DNA of 64,000 nt from Halobacillus ihumii (GTDB taxonomy: Bacteria > Bacillota > Bacilli > Bacillales > Halobacillaceae). The DNA is taken from contig NZ_CACVAO010000001.1 of assembly GCF_902726645.1 (NCBI RefSeq), forward strand, positions 3,792,636-3,856,635. The letters run 5' to 3'. Position 1 is the stretch's first letter, and each line of letters starts with the position of its first letter. The position numbers and the translations under genes are program-made. Positions 36,921 through 47,300 of this stretch are shown here, piece by piece. The notes under the pieces were generated by a model. It was given only the letters and a program-made list of their open reading frames with translations. It ran no database searches and had not been told where the DNA came from.

Positions 36921-37554
36921 AATAAGAGTCTTTAGCATATTGATAAAGCGGCTGCAGTGTCTGGAATGTATCACGGCATAGGTGGATAAACGCATCGGGA
37001 TCTGTAATGTGGTCATCATCTCGGCTAAGCTGAAGCCCACAAAGAATTTCAGCTTTTTTCACCTGCTTCAGCCTTGTAAACATCTCATCAAATTTTTCAT
37101 CGGTTATGTCCTCTTGTACAAAAGCATCCGGTTTTGTATGGTCAATTGACCAGACGAAATGATCGGGGATAATGCTTCTGATCTCCTTTTTATGTTGAAG
37201 CAGCTTTTCGCCAAATGCTTCTTTTATAGGACTTTCGTAAATCACTGCAAACCAAATAAACACATGACTTTCCCACATTCCAATTTGAAAGTGGGGAAGT
37301 TTCTTGTACCCTCGATTATTTGAAGCAAGGGCTGCCCACGTATCATTTGGCGGGTTTGTTGTCCTTCTGGCATGTTTAGCAACGTGAACGAACATTTCAT
37401 CACCAGTCATCGCAGTAACATCAGGCGCTAGCTCCGTAGCAATGGTATCAAGCTTAGGTGATATTCTTTCCCTTAACGCTTCCATCCGATCTTCCAGACC
37501 TGGAATGGAAAATACGTCAAAATCTTTTTGATTAAACCCTGTAAAGTCACTCAT
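36919..37554 (-). CDS. yktB: UPF0637 family protein YktB
   Basis: A 211-residue cytosolic protein matching the UPF0637 (YktB) family, with FTGF-x-x-x-DF-x-V-F-x-IPGLE at the start and [17 protein letters not shown](A/V)-A in the middle. Start ATG 37554 lies eight to ten bases after GAGGAG. A crystal structure of the B. subtilis-type protein is known but its function is not. Confidence 0.88.
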   Translation of the reverse strand: MSDFTGFNQKDFDVFSIPGLEDRMEALRERISPKLDTIATELAPDVTAMTGDEMFVHVAKHARRTTNPPNDTWAALASNNRGYKKLPHFQIGMWESHVFIWFAVIYESPIKEAFGEKLLQHKKEIRSIIPDHFVWSIDHTKPDAFVQEDITDEKFDEMFTRLKQVKKAEILCGLQLSRDDDHITDPDAFIHLCRDTFQTLQPLYQYAKDSY

Positions 37555-37721
37555 GTTTTTCACTCCTCTATATTCTAATGGAATTTTATCATATAAGCGG
37601 AAGATGTCTAAGCAAAGCGTTTAAATGGTTTGGATTATAGTAAATTGGGTTATTTATAGAGTAAACTTACAGTACTTGTGGACATATATATAATTAAGGA
37701 TTAGAAGGGGAGGAAAGAGCA

Positions 37722-37910
37722 ATGAAACATGTAATGGAAGCGTTGCGTAAAAAAGAAGCTGAAGAAAGGCTCCCAGTCATCCGTTTAGAAATTGATTATG
37801 AATTAGTTACCTTGCATGATGCGATGCTTGCTCAAGACCAAGAGCAGATTGATGCATGCAAAGTGAGACTAGCTAAACTGCGTCAACAGTTACTGGATTG
37901 GTTATCTTAA
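37722..37910 (+). CDS. ykzI: Small YkzI-like protein
   Basis: A 62-residue helical, charged protein preceded by GGGGAGG and a good promoter (TTACAG, 16 bp, TATAAT ending near 37694). It occupies the position of ykzI between yktB and suhB in B. subtilis. I assign the name from position, size and general character, not from a remembered motif. Function unknown. Confidence 0.7.
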   Translation: MKHVMEALRKKEAEERLPVIRLEIDYELVTLHDAMLAQDQEQIDACKVRLAKLRQQLLDWLS

Positions 37911-37913
37911 AAA

Positions 37914-37977
37914 AGAGCATTGGAGCAGTTGCTCTCAGCTTGTAGAGAAACTCCTCGTTTTCTCTACAAGCTTTTTT
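37914..37977 (+). terminator. Terminator of ykzI
   Basis: A short hairpin (AGAGCA/TGCTCT) is followed by a strong 14-bp stem, AGCTTGTAGAGAAA with its complement (37937-37972), and TTTTTT. Confidence 0.88.
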
Positions 37978-38152
37978 GTGTGTATGCTCGGGATAAAGGG
38001 CTTTCTAGACTTTTTCAGCCATCCAGATTCATCAAATGATAGAGAGCACTTTTATCTTCGAAAGATGACTTCTAGTTTTTGCTAATTATGTGCAGTTCAT
38101 GCATGGATCTGATACGATATAGGGATACTACCGTTTGAAGGAGTTTTCCAAG

Positions 38153-38962
38153 ATGGATAAATTACAACGAACAAACTTATATAAGCAGGCTGAAGAATGG
38201 GTACTTGAAGCAGGTCAACGCATACGAGAAAAGATTGATGATCCGAGAACGATTCAAACAAAGTCCAATGCCAACGACCTTGTGACAGAAATGGATCAGC
38301 AAACAGAGCAATTCTTCGCTGAGAAGATAAGGAAACAATACCCTGATCATTTTGTGTTTGGAGAAGAAGGCTTTGGGGATGACATTACCAGTTTAGATGG
38401 GACGATTTGGATCATTGATCCGATTGATGGAACAATGAATTTCGTTCATCAGAAACGGAACTTTGCCATCTCTGTTGGAGTTTATGTGGATGGAGTAGGC
38501 GAGATCGGTCTGATTTACAATGTAATGGAAGATACGATTTACACAGCTGTTCGTGGGGAAGGGGCGTATAAGAATCATCATCGTCTTGCCCAGCTGCCTA
38601 AGGAAAAGCAGTTAAATCAGTCGATCTTTGCTTTAAATACAACGTGGATGCTGCCTGAGAACCCTTATATTTCACATAAAGGTGTCCACGATTTTGTCAA
38701 AACAATAAGAAGTACGCGTACTTACGGATCCGCTGCATTAGAGTTCGCCTTTGTGGCCGAGGGAATTATCGATGGCTATCTGACAATGACGCTCATGCCG
38801 TGGGATATCGCAGCAGGGGTGGTTATTTTAAAAGAAGTCGGAGGTGTGGTGACAACAGCCGATGGTCAGGATATCGATATGCTTCATCAAACGACGGTCT
38901 TAGCCTGTCATCCTGAACTCCATAATGAAGTCATTGAAAATTTTGTTGATTTGAAACAATAG
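38153..38962 (+). CDS. suhB: Inositol monophosphatase family protein
   Basis: A 269-residue SuhB-type phosphatase (B. subtilis yktC). Metal motifs are GEEGFGD, DPIDGTMNFVH and WDIAAG. It hydrolyses inositol-1-phosphate and related phosphates. Start ATG 38153 is nine bases after AAGGAG; an upstream in-frame TTG precedes the ribosome binding site. It converges on ylaF at a bidirectional terminator. Confidence 0.92.
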   Translation: MDKLQRTNLYKQAEEWVLEAGQRIREKIDDPRTIQTKSNANDLVTEMDQQTEQFFAEKIRKQYPDHFVFGEEGFGDDITSLDGTIWIIDPIDGTMNFVHQKRNFAISVGVYVDGVGEIGLIYNVMEDTIYTAVRGEGAYKNHHRLAQLPKEKQLNQSIFALNTTWMLPENPYISHKGVHDFVKTIRSTRTYGSAALEFAFVAEGIIDGYLTMTLMPWDIAAGVVILKEVGGVVTTADGQDIDMLHQTTVLACHPELHNEVIENFVDLKQ

Positions 38963-38990
38963 AAAAAGCTGCCCGTTCAGGCAGCTTTTT
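38963..38990. terminator. Bidirectional terminator between suhB and ylaF
   Basis: AAAAAGCTGCC (38963-38973) pairs with GGCAGCTTTTT (38980-38990). Confidence 0.9.
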
Positions 38991-38991
38991 C

Positions 38992-39159
38992 TTATGCGTT
39001 TTGTTGCTTTCTTTTTTTCGATAAGCCAAAGCCCATGATGGCAAAGCCGGCTAGAAACAATAACACGGCCAACCAAAATAACTGCTGGCCGATGGCGAAA
39101 CCGACCAGTACAAAAGATAAAATGACCAAGAAGGCAAGTCCAAACATATTCCAATTCAT
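38992..39159 (-). CDS. ylaF: YlaF family small membrane protein
   Basis: A 55-residue protein with two hydrophobic segments (about residues 5-23 and 27-45) and a basic KKRKQQ tail. Size, topology and position before ylaH match YlaF (DUF5325). GGGGTGA lies about ten bases upstream of the ATG at 39159. In B. subtilis typA (ylaG) follows here; it is missing from this locus. Function unknown. Confidence 0.78.
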   Translation of the reverse strand: MNWNMFGLAFLVILSFVLVGFAIGQQLFWLAVLLFLAGFAIMGFGLSKKRKQQNA

Positions 39160-39319
39160 GATCTATGTTCACCCCATTCTCTCTCATTATAATAGAAAAC
39201 GGAGGGAAAGAAAATGATTGAGGAAATGAAACCTTCGAGAAAAGAACAGTGGCATTGATAGGAATGATTTAGTATGATGGATGTGGAGAAGAGAAAGATG
39301 GTAAAGGGGGTCCATCCAT

Positions 39320-39697
39320 ATGGAGAAAACGTCCACTTTAACGGTGCCAGCAGATTTATGGCCGGTGGCTGACTTCTTTTTTAGAGGACTGGGAAGTGAA
39401 GTGAATTTGAATAACGAAGCGGAAGTGGCTGTATTGTTTCGCTCGTTTTTTCTCTTATATTTAACGGTTGTAGTCTTAGCGATTGTTACGTTTAAGCTGG
39501 GTTTTGCCAGAAAACTGCCCCTCGCAAAATCGATTGTTGTTTACGCGGTGCTTGTTGTAGGGACATTCATACTTACCTTGATTTTAGGATTGAATTTGCC
39601 GATTGCCGAAAGTCTAATGGTGGCAGCGTTAATTTTAGGTACTTACCGAGTGCGGCTTCATAAAGAACGGAGCGGCCGTGAAAGCCGCCAATCATAA
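39320..39697 (+). CDS. ylaH: YlaH-like membrane protein
   Basis: A 125-residue protein with three hydrophobic segments (about residues 47-65, 72-90 and 92-112). It has the YlaH family feature KLGFARKLPL-x-K between segments 1 and 2. An AAAGGGGG site precedes the ATG. Function unknown. It converges on ylaI. Confidence 0.85.
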   Translation: MEKTSTLTVPADLWPVADFFFRGLGSEVNLNNEAEVAVLFRSFFLLYLTVVVLAIVTFKLGFARKLPLAKSIVVYAVLVVGTFILTLILGLNLPIAESLMVAALILGTYRVRLHKERSGRESRQS

Positions 39698-39699
39698 AC

Positions 39700-39732
39700 A
39701 AAAGCCCTGACTATTTGGAGTCAGGGCTTTTG
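39700..39732. terminator. Bidirectional terminator between ylaH and ylaI
   Basis: AAAGCCCTGACT (39701-39712) pairs with AGTCAGGGCTTT (39719-39730). Confidence 0.9.
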
Positions 39733-39744
39733 TTCTATCTAAGA

Positions 39745-39948
39745 TTATGATAAATGTTTTTCGCGTTTTCTTTCTCGATTGAAACGGAAGTCACCTGTTT
39801 GCAAACGTTTCTCTGTGTTTTCTTTAATTCGATCGTGGCAGGACGGACACATATACGTGTGAATCCTGCGGTTTCGTAATCGCTTCGCCTGTAAAGAATA
39901 ACTGTCAATTTTCTTAATTGTATCGCATAGTACACATTTTACACGCAT
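39745..39948 (-). CDS. ylaI: YlaI family zinc-ribbon protein
   Basis: A 67-residue DUF2197/YlaI protein. Two Cys-x-x-Cys pairs (CVLC near residue 5 and CPSC near residue 34) form a predicted zinc ribbon, with a basic C-terminus (RFNRERKREKH). Function unknown. The GTG or ATG ambiguity is small; ATG at 39948 follows GAGGTGAG. Confidence 0.87.
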   Translation of the reverse strand: MRVKCVLCDTIKKIDSYSLQAKRLRNRRIHTYMCPSCHDRIKENTEKRLQTGDFRFNRERKREKHLS

Positions 39949-40085
39949 GTCCTCACCTCAAGTCCTTTTCACTATGCCTTTATCATAACATGTTAAGCTC
40001 GATCACGCATTTTTCTGAATCTATATGTTTCAATTAAATAATTTGAGGGAACATAAGTGCTAGTAGAACATGAAAGGATGATTTG

Positions 40086-40382
40086 ATGAAGAAACGTTGG
40101 TTATTTACTGCAGTAGGAGCAGCGGCTGGAGGAACATTAGCTTATTTTATGAAAGACGAGGATAATCGTCAGCGAGTAAAGGATAAAGCAAAGACGGTGC
40201 AGGCTAATTTCATGCAGGATGGTCAAAAGGCTGATATGCCTGTAGAGGAAGCCGGCCAGCCAGAAGAAGTTTCTAACATGGAAAATTCCAAAATGGTTTC
40301 TGAGGGATCCCAGTTTGGCGTCCAGTACTACAATGAACTGACTGAAAAAGAGCGGGAAATTCTAGAAAAAAGTAACAGCTAA
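40086..40382 (+). CDS. Hypothetical protein with N-terminal membrane segment
   Basis: A 98-residue protein I do not recognise. A short basic start (MKKRW) is followed by one Ala/Gly-rich hydrophobic segment (residues 6-21) and a charged soluble tail with Gln and Glu. The layout resembles YtxH-like proteins but is not diagnostic. Start ATG 40086 is seven bases after AAAGGA. It stands between ylaI and ylaJ where B. subtilis has no gene. Its terminator overlaps the stop codon. Confidence 0.75.
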   Translation: MKKRWLFTAVGAAAGGTLAYFMKDEDNRQRVKDKAKTVQANFMQDGQKADMPVEEAGQPEEVSNMENSKMVSEGSQFGVQYYNELTEKEREILEKSNS

Positions 40383-40406
40383 ATCCTTATGGATTTAGCT
40401 GTTTTT
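40377..40406 (+). terminator. Terminator of the 40086 gene
   Basis: AGCTAAATCC (40377-40386) pairs with GGATTTAGCT (40391-40400) across TTAT, followed by GTTTTT. Confidence 0.85.
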
Positions 40407-40432
40407 GGTCATGAACTGACTTGTGAGGTGAT

Positions 40433-41014
40433 TTACTGTTCTTTGGACTGTTCCTTTTCAAGTTGTTTAAGCTTTTCCTTATCTTTTTCAGGAATAGACC
40501 CTTTGTTTGAATCCTGAGATTCAGGCTGGTCCTCTATCGGTCGCTCCGGCATATAACGGGCAACAATTTGACTCAGTTCTTCGGTTACGGCCTGGACCGG
40601 GTGTCCTTGTGAAATTTTTTCACCGATGCCGCGCAAACGTTCGACCCCATCTGCATCTGCAATGATAACGGCTTCTTTTCCGTACGGGTCATGTTTCAAG
40701 GCTTCAGCTACTGAAAATTTAATCATCCCAACACGTCCACGGTCCAGGTCTTTATCGACATCGATGCCGACAGCTGCATATTGCCCAAGAACAACTGCTG
40801 TCGCATCATGCACGCCAGGTTCTTCCACAGCTATTTTAGCTAAATGACTAGCTGTTTTCTGGTTTGACATGTTCGGTTCCTCCACAGGGTCTGAATCGGT
40901 TACATATTTCATTTCCGAGTCGTTGCCCTGACCTTCTTGAAGCAGTTGTTTTTCACCTGTTTGCTGACATGCCGTCAAGCAGAGCAGGCCGATTACTAAT
41001 AGTATTGTTTTCAT
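40433..41014 (-). CDS. ylaJ: YhcN/YlaJ family sporulation lipoprotein
   Basis: A 193-residue lipoprotein with lipobox LTAC, a family domain at about residues 55-155 (SHLAKIAVEEPGV, VVLGQYAAVGIDVD, V-K-HDPYGK) and a charged Lys/Glu tail. YhcN/YlaJ proteins are associated with spores, so the organism should be a spore former. Start ATG 41014 was chosen although its ribosome binding site is weak (GAGTG six bases upstream). Confidence 0.87.
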   Translation of the reverse strand: MKTILLVIGLLCLTACQQTGEKQLLQEGQGNDSEMKYVTDSDPVEEPNMSNQKTASHLAKIAVEEPGVHDATAVVLGQYAAVGIDVDKDLDRGRVGMIKFSVAEALKHDPYGKEAVIIADADGVERLRGIGEKISQGHPVQAVTEELSQIVARYMPERPIEDQPESQDSNKGSIPEKDKEKLKQLEKEQSKEQ

Positions 41015-41064
41015 ACGAAACACTCACTTTTTTTAATTAGCTTGTGGATAATGTGAGTGTTTTA

Positions 41065-41097
41065 TACAAAAAAAGGACAGCTTGTCTGCTGTCCTTT
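41065..41097 (-). terminator. Terminator of ylaL
   Basis: AAAGGACAG (41072-41080) pairs with CTGTCCTTT (41089-41097); the A-run to the left reads as seven T on the minus strand. Confidence 0.85.
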
Positions 41098-41102
41098 AGC
41101 CA

Positions 41103-41600
41103 TCATTCAAAAATAATTTTTTTAATCCCTGTGATAGGGGCATCTTTGTTTGATCCGTCCTTGAAATACAGGTGGACCGGTCCATCTTCTTTTAATGGCT
41201 TTCCTGATTTTGAGAATAATAATAGCGACTCGCCTAATTCGTCAGCATCGATCGAATAATCGCCTTCATCAGTTACTAACACGGCTGAAGTCACCTTCGG
41301 ATCCGGTTCACTCGTATGAATAAATGGTTTGATCGGCATTAAAAATGTTTCTGTTTTAATGAGTTCTTTCTCCGCTCGAGTGAGACTTTTGTTTACCGGC
41401 GGATTGATTTTCTGCTGATACATTTCGCGATCGAAGCGAAGTGATTTTCTTTTTAACTCGTCTTCCGCTTCCTCTTTACGGGAAGAAGCTTGTGAATTAT
41501 GGAACACTTCATCATAAGTAAGTTTTCGGTCATCGAAAATCCAGACGGTTGGATCAAGGGTTATTGGGAATTTCACCTGACCTGATATTTGTACTATCAA
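41103..41600 (-). CDS. ylaL: YlaL-type conserved protein
   Basis: A 165-residue cytosolic protein with an opening ISGQVKFPITLDPTVWIFDDRK segment (split by function, conserved in the family), a charged middle and a C-terminal GPVHLYFKDGSN. Relatives in Bacillus are sometimes labelled peptidyl-prolyl isomerase without evidence. I chose TTG at 41600, eight bases after GAAAGGTGG; the upstream ATG at 41669 overlaps the divergent glutaminase leader. The name rests on position and general match to B. subtilis ylaL. Confidence 0.72.
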   Translation of the reverse strand: MIVQISGQVKFPITLDPTVWIFDDRKLTYDEVFHNSQASSRKEEAEDELKRKSLRFDREMYQQKINPPVNKSLTRAEKELIKTETFLMPIKPFIHTSEPDPKVTSAVLVTDEGDYSIDADELGESLLLFSKSGKPLKEDGPVHLYFKDGSNKDAPITGIKKIIFE

Positions 41601-41686
41601 GTGATGCGCCACCTTTCCTATTAAAAATCTTGCCTTATCAATCATAGCAAAAAATGAGAATGTTTTCATTGCTGGGAGGTTTACTT

Positions 41687-42619
41687 ATGGATGAAAAAAT
41701 ATCAACGACTACATTGGAAGAATGGCTGGAGAACGTCAAACCGTTCGCTTATGATGGTCAGATTGCTGACTATATACCGGCGCTGGCTAAACAAAACCCG
41801 GAAGATTTAGCTGTTTCGATTTTTTATTTAGACGGTGATTGTGTCCATGCCGGCGATGTGGATACATGCTTTACCTTGCAAAGTATATCGAAGGTCATTG
41901 CACTTGCTCTAGCATTAATTGATAACGGGGAAGATTATGTTTTCGAACGGGTAGGCATGGAACCGACTGGTGACCCGTTTCATTCGATTTACCGGCTGGA
42001 ACAGCATCGGCCTTCAAAGCCGTTGAATCCGATGATTAATGCTGGAGCGTTAGCGGTGTCGAATATGATTCACGGTCAGACTCCGGACGAGAAAGTGGGC
42101 AGGCTGCTGAGTTTCATTCATGAAATGACAGATGATCATTCAATTCGTTTTAATAGTGAAGTGGCATCCTCCGAATTTGAAACAGCGTTCTTAAACCGAT
42201 CCTTACTTTATTATTTAAAGCAGCATAAAGTTGTCACAGGAAGTGTAGAAGAGACCCTCGATGCCTATACAAAGCAATGCTCGGTTGAACTGAATGTGCT
42301 ACATCTATCAAAGATTGGCGCATTGTTTGCAAATGAAGGCAGAGATTTGAATTCAGGCAGGCAAATTATTCCTAAACATTTTGCCAGAATATGCAAGACC
42401 TTCATGGTCACATGTGGGATGTATGATGCGTCCGGTTCATTTGCGATTAAAGTGGGTATACCAGCAAAAAGTGGGGTATCTGGCGGAGTAATGGGTTCTC
42501 TAAATGGTTTTGGGGGCATTGCCGTTTATGGTCCTGCTCTTGATTCAAAAGGTAATAGTGTCGTTGGATTAAAGTTGCTTGAAATGTTGTCGAACCGCTA
42601 CGACCTTTCGATTTTTTAG
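41687..42619 (+). CDS. glsA: Glutaminase
   Basis: A 310-residue serine-dependent beta-lactamase-like glutaminase that converts glutamine to glutamate and ammonia. The catalytic Ser-x-x-Lys is SISK near residue 67, and [10 protein letters not shown]-x-x-x-SG-x-FA and KSGVSGG-(V/I)-M follow the family. Start ATG 41687 lies seven bases after GGGAGG. It corresponds to B. subtilis ylaM (glsA2), the gene before ylaN. Glutamate made here would also serve osmoprotection. Confidence 0.93.
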   Translation: MDEKISTTTLEEWLENVKPFAYDGQIADYIPALAKQNPEDLAVSIFYLDGDCVHAGDVDTCFTLQSISKVIALALALIDNGEDYVFERVGMEPTGDPFHSIYRLEQHRPSKPLNPMINAGALAVSNMIHGQTPDEKVGRLLSFIHEMTDDHSIRFNSEVASSEFETAFLNRSLLYYLKQHKVVTGSVEETLDAYTKQCSVELNVLHLSKIGALFANEGRDLNSGRQIIPKHFARICKTFMVTCGMYDASGSFAIKVGIPAKSGVSGGVMGSLNGFGGIAVYGPALDSKGNSVVGLKLLEMLSNRYDLSIF

Positions 42620-42702
42620 TCAAATCCCTAATAGTTTGTTGCAATTTTTCAAATGAAACGATACTATTAATAGAAGAAAGTTTGTTACTGGAGGGGATCT
42701 TA

Positions 42703-42984
42703 ATGTTGTCTGATGTGGCTGTGGATCATCGTGAAAAGGCCTACGCCCTTCTAAAAGCTGATGCTGATAAAATTTTACGATTAATAAAAGTACAAATGGA
42801 CAACTTGACTATGCCTCAGTGTCCTTTATATGAGGAAGTTCTAGATACTCAAATGTTTGGGTTGTCACGTGAGATACATTTTGCTGTGCGCTTGCACTTA
42901 ATCAGTGAAGAGGAAGGCAAAACAATACTGGATAACTTAGAAAAACAACTCAATGTTTTACATGAAGCTGCTCAGAATTCGTGA
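42703..42984 (+). CDS. ylaN: YlaN family iron-homeostasis protein (UPF0358)
   Basis: A 93-residue helical UPF0358 protein. [46 protein letters not shown] sequence is almost invariant in the family (only the short cores [14 protein letters not shown] and FGLSRE are cited as marks). In B. subtilis YlaN is essential unless iron is supplied and binds Fur to relieve repression. ATG 42703 follows GGAGGGG. Confidence 0.9.
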   Translation: MLSDVAVDHREKAYALLKADADKILRLIKVQMDNLTMPQCPLYEEVLDTQMFGLSREIHFAVRLHLISEEEGKTILDNLEKQLNVLHEAAQNS

Positions 42985-42990
42985 CGGAAG

Positions 42991-43031
42991 AACTCAAATT
43001 GCGACGTACTTGTTGTAATTTGAGTTTTTTT
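42991..43031 (+). terminator. Terminator of ylaN
   Basis: AACTCAAATT (42991-43000) pairs with AATTTGAGTT (43017-43026), followed by TTTTT. Confidence 0.88.
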
Positions 43032-43142
43032 ATACCCGTTAGCGCTTTCATATAGCTTTAAGTATGTAAATAATCAGAATTGTCATATAAGAAGGAATTG
43101 TGACAACTTTTATAGAAAATATACATAGTAGGGATGAATGAT

Positions 43143-44330
43143 ATGTTACAACGATTGAAAACCTATGACTTCACATTACTTTTTGCCCCTATTGCTTTAG
43201 TATCTTTTGGCACTGTCATGGTTTATAGTGCGAGTATGGTATACGGGCCTGTTGTTCTTGACGTATCCAGTAATCATTATTTGGTCAAGCAGCTACAATG
43301 GATGGTTCTAGGAATTATCCTTTTATTCTTTATGTCCGCTTTCCCATATCGTCACTTTAAACGATTGGCCAAAGCGACCGTACTGCTAATGGTCGTTTTA
43401 TTAATCGGGTTGTTCCCCTTCGGGATGGCGGTCAATAATTCGTTATCCTGGTATGACCTTGGGCCGTTAAGTTTCCAGCCTGCAGAGTTCGTCAAAATTG
43501 GCATTATTATTTACCTGTCATCTGTGTATGCCAACAAGCAAAAGTATATTGGGAATTTTCCTAAAGCTGTACTGCCGCCCCTAGTGATCATTTCAGTGCT
43601 GCTCGGTTTAATTATTATGCAGCCAGATATTGGTTCTGCGGCGATTATTGGAATGCTGGCTAGTGTCATTATTATGTGTTCAGGGATCAAAGGGAAACAT
43701 ATCCTGCTGCTCGTTGTAGTGACAGCAGGTATTCTAATCATGGCAGGTTCACAACTCGTAACAGATGAAAGAATCAACCGGTTTACTGGTGCTTATCAGC
43801 CATTTGAAGCCCCGCAGAGTGACGGATATCACTTGATCCAATCATATGTTGCGATTGCGACAGGCGGGCTAACGGGTGTTGGACTGGGACAAGGTGTTCA
43901 GAAACTGGGTTATCTACCAGAACCGCACACCGATTTTATTATGGCAGTTATTGCGGAAGAACTGGGTTTTATAGGTGTTGTGATCACAGTGGGGTTATTG
44001 GCTACCATTGTATTGAGAGGATTGTACATATCGTGGCGATGTAAGGATGCATTTGGATCTTTACTTGCCCTCGGAATTTCATCGTTATTTGCTATTCAGT
44101 CCTTCATTAATTTAGGAGCTATGAGCGGTCTCTTGCCTATTACAGGTGTGACGCTGCCGCTTGTAAGTTACGGGGGATCTTCGCTTGTTATTATGATGAT
44201 TTCTTTAGGGATTCTTAATAACATTGCAAGAACGGTAAAAGTCAAAGAGGAAGAAAGGGCAGAAACGTACGAACCAGAAAGGGAGCCCTTACATCGGACT
44301 AGACAACAAGGAGTGAGATCATGGAACTAA
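43143..44330 (+). CDS. ftsW: Peptidoglycan glycosyltransferase FtsW
   Basis: A 395-residue SEDS protein with ten membrane segments that polymerises lipid II at the division septum together with a class B PBP. MVYSASM, LSFQPAE-(F)-VK, QPDIGSA, the PEPHTDFI(M/F)A-(V)-I-x-EELGF loop and LP-(F/L)-VSYGGSS are all conserved. The ATG at 43134 touches the AGGG ribosome binding site, so the ATG at 43143 is preferred. It overlaps pycA by 10 bp. Confidence 0.92.
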   Translation: MLQRLKTYDFTLLFAPIALVSFGTVMVYSASMVYGPVVLDVSSNHYLVKQLQWMVLGIILLFFMSAFPYRHFKRLAKATVLLMVVLLIGLFPFGMAVNNSLSWYDLGPLSFQPAEFVKIGIIIYLSSVYANKQKYIGNFPKAVLPPLVIISVLLGLIIMQPDIGSAAIIGMLASVIIMCSGIKGKHILLLVVVTAGILIMAGSQLVTDERINRFTGAYQPFEAPQSDGYHLIQSYVAIATGGLTGVGLGQGVQKLGYLPEPHTDFIMAVIAEELGFIGVVITVGLLATIVLRGLYISWRCKDAFGSLLALGISSLFAIQSFINLGAMSGLLPITGVTLPLVSYGGSSLVIMMISLGILNNIARTVKVKEEERAETYEPEREPLHRTRQQGVRSWN

Positions 44331-47300
44331 AGAAAATTGATAAGGTTTTAGTAGCCAATCGTGGAGAAATTGCTATTCGTGTTTTCCGTGCTTGTACTGA
44401 GTTAAATATCCGTACAGTAGCTGTGTACTCACAAGAAGATACAGGGTCCTACCATAGGTATAAGGCCGATGAAGCTTATTTGATCGGGGAAGGGAAAAAG
44501 CCGATCGATGCTTACCTTGATATCGAAGGGATTATTGAAACAGCTAAAAGTGTCGGAGTAGACGCTATCCATCCTGGTTACGGTTTTCTGTCTGAGAATA
44601 TAGATTTTGCCAAAAGGTGTGAAGAAGAAGGGATTATCTTTATTGGGCCGACAAGCGAGCATCTCAATATGTTCGGTGATAAGGTCAAAGCAAGAGATCA
44701 GGCAGTCCAGGCGGACATTCCAGTCATCCCAGGAAGTGATGGTCCGGTGGCGGGCCTCCAGGAAGTTAGGGATTTCGGTGACCAGAATGGCTATCCATTA
44801 ATGATTAAAGCAGCGATGGGAGGCGGAGGCCGCGGAATGAGGATTGTCCGTAGTGCCGAGAACCTTCAAGATGCCTATGACCGTGCTCGTTCGGAGGCTA
44901 AAGCAGCTTTTGGCAGTGACGAAGTTTATGTTGAGAAGCTTGTGGAAGAACCTAAACATATTGAAGTGCAGATCCTTGGTGATTTCGAAGGGCAGATTGT
45001 TCACTTATATGAACGGGATTGTTCTGTACAGCGCCGTCATCAGAAGGTTGTAGAAGTGGCGCCTAGTGTATCACTTCCCGAAGGATTACGAGAAAAAATA
45101 TGTGATGCTGCTGTTACCCTTATGAAAAACGTAAATTACGTTAATGCGGGAACCGTAGAGTTTCTCGTCTCCAATGATGAATTTTATTTCATTGAAGTTA
45201 ATCCGCGTGTTCAAGTCGAACATACGATAACGGAAATGATCACAGGTGTTGATATAGTTCAGACCCAAATTTTAATTGCAGAAGGTCATCACCTTCATAG
45301 TAAACAAGTAGGGATTCCGGGTCAGGAAGATATCCGTACACATGGCTATGCGATTCAATCACGTGTAACGACAGAGGATCCGCTTAACAATTTCATGCCG
45401 GACACCGGGAAAATTATGGCATACCGGACTGGTGGTGGATTTGGCGTACGTCTTGACGCTGGTAATGGGTTCCAAGGGGCAGTTATTTCACCCTATTACG
45501 ATTCCTTGCTTGTGAAACTATCAACATGGGCTCTGACTTTTGATCAAGCTGCTCATAAAATGGTACGTAACTTGAAAGAGTTTAGAATTCGCGGGATTAA
45601 AACGAACATCCCGTTTTTACAAAATGTCATTCAGCACAGCCAGTTTCAATCAGGAGTATACAATACGACGTTTATTGATCGTTCACCGGAACTGTTTGTT
45701 TTTCCGAAGCGGAAAGACCGCGGGACGAAAATGCTAAGCTATATTGCTGATCGCACAGTCAATGGCTTTGAAGGTCAGGGAAGCAGAAAGAAGCCGACTC
45801 TTCCTAACCCGCGAATTCCACAGGTCAAATATTCAAATGACATTCCTGGAGGAACGAAACAGATTTTAGATGAAAGAGGCCCGGATGGTCTGGCAAAATG
45901 GTTGAAAGAGCAGAAAGAAGTCCTGCTGACAGATACAACCTTCCGTGATGCTCATCAATCACTGCTGGCAACAAGGGTAAGAACAAAAGATTTACAAACA
46001 ATCGCAGAACCAACATCGCGTTTGCTCCCTGACTTATTCTCACTCGAAATGTGGGGCGGGGCGACCTTTGATGTTTCGTATCGATTTCTAAACGAAGATC
46101 CGTGGGAGAGATTGCTGACATTACGGAAGAAATCTCCTAATGTACTTTTCCAAATGCTGTTGCGTGCTTCTAATGCAGTAGGATATAAAAATTATCCGGA
46201 TAACCTGATTCGCGAATTTGTGGAGAAGAGTTCCAACGCTGGGATTGATGTCTTTAGAATCTTTGATAGTCTAAACTGGGTTGAAGGAATGAAACTAACC
46301 ATTGATGCGGTGCGGGAAAACAATAAGATTGCTGAAGCAGCGATGTGTTATACAGGTGATATTTTGGATTCATCCAGACCTAAATATGATCTGAAGTATT
46401 ATCAAAACTTAGCTAAAGAACTTCAGGACGCCGGGGCCCACATCCTTGGCATTAAAGACATGGCCGGACTGCTTAAGCCTGAAGCAGCTTATCAGCTTAT
46501 CTCGAGCCTGAAAGAGACGATTGATATTCCGATCCATCTTCATACCCATGATACGAGCGGCAATGGTATCTTTACTTACGCACGTGCCGTTGAAGCAGGA
46601 GTTGATGTAGTGGACGTGGCAACAGGCTCCATGGCCGGACTCACCTCTCAGCCTAGTGCCAATACGCTGTACTATGCACTGGAAGGCAGCGACCGCAAAC
46701 CGAATGTCGATATTGATGCGTACGAACAATTAGGACATTATTGGGAAGACATAAGGAAGTACTATACTGACTTTGAAAGCGGCATGAAGGCGCCGCATAC
46801 CGAAGTTTATCATCATGAAATGCCTGGCGGTCAATATAGTAACCTGCAGCAGCAGGCAAGAGCCGTTGGTTTAGCAGACCGCTGGGATGAAGTTAAGCGA
46901 ATGTACCGCAGAGTAAATGATATGTTCGGGGATATTGTTAAAGTTACACCGTCTTCCAAAGTGGTCGGCGACATGGCCTTATTCATGGTTCAGAACGAGT
47001 TGAATGAAGATGATGTTTATGAAAAAGGTGAATCACTAGCTTTCCCAGATAGTGTTGTGGAACTATTTCAGGGCTATTTAGGGCAGCCTTATGAAGGATT
47101 TCCTTCAGAGCTGCAGCGAATTGTATTAAAAGGCAGACAGCCGATTAACGAACGCCCAGGTGAGCTGTTGGACCCCGTCGATTTCAAGGATTTAAAGGAA
47201 ACGTTGTTCCATAAGCTAGATCGTCAGGTTACTAGTTTTGATATGATCAGCCATGCTCTGTATCCTAAAGTGTTCATGGATTATCACAAATTTACTGAAC

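Noticed and set aside
39214..39258. 14-residue ORF with a GGAGGG ribosome binding site before ylaH
   Set aside because: Too short to support; the ribosome binding site could be chance in a purine-rich leader.
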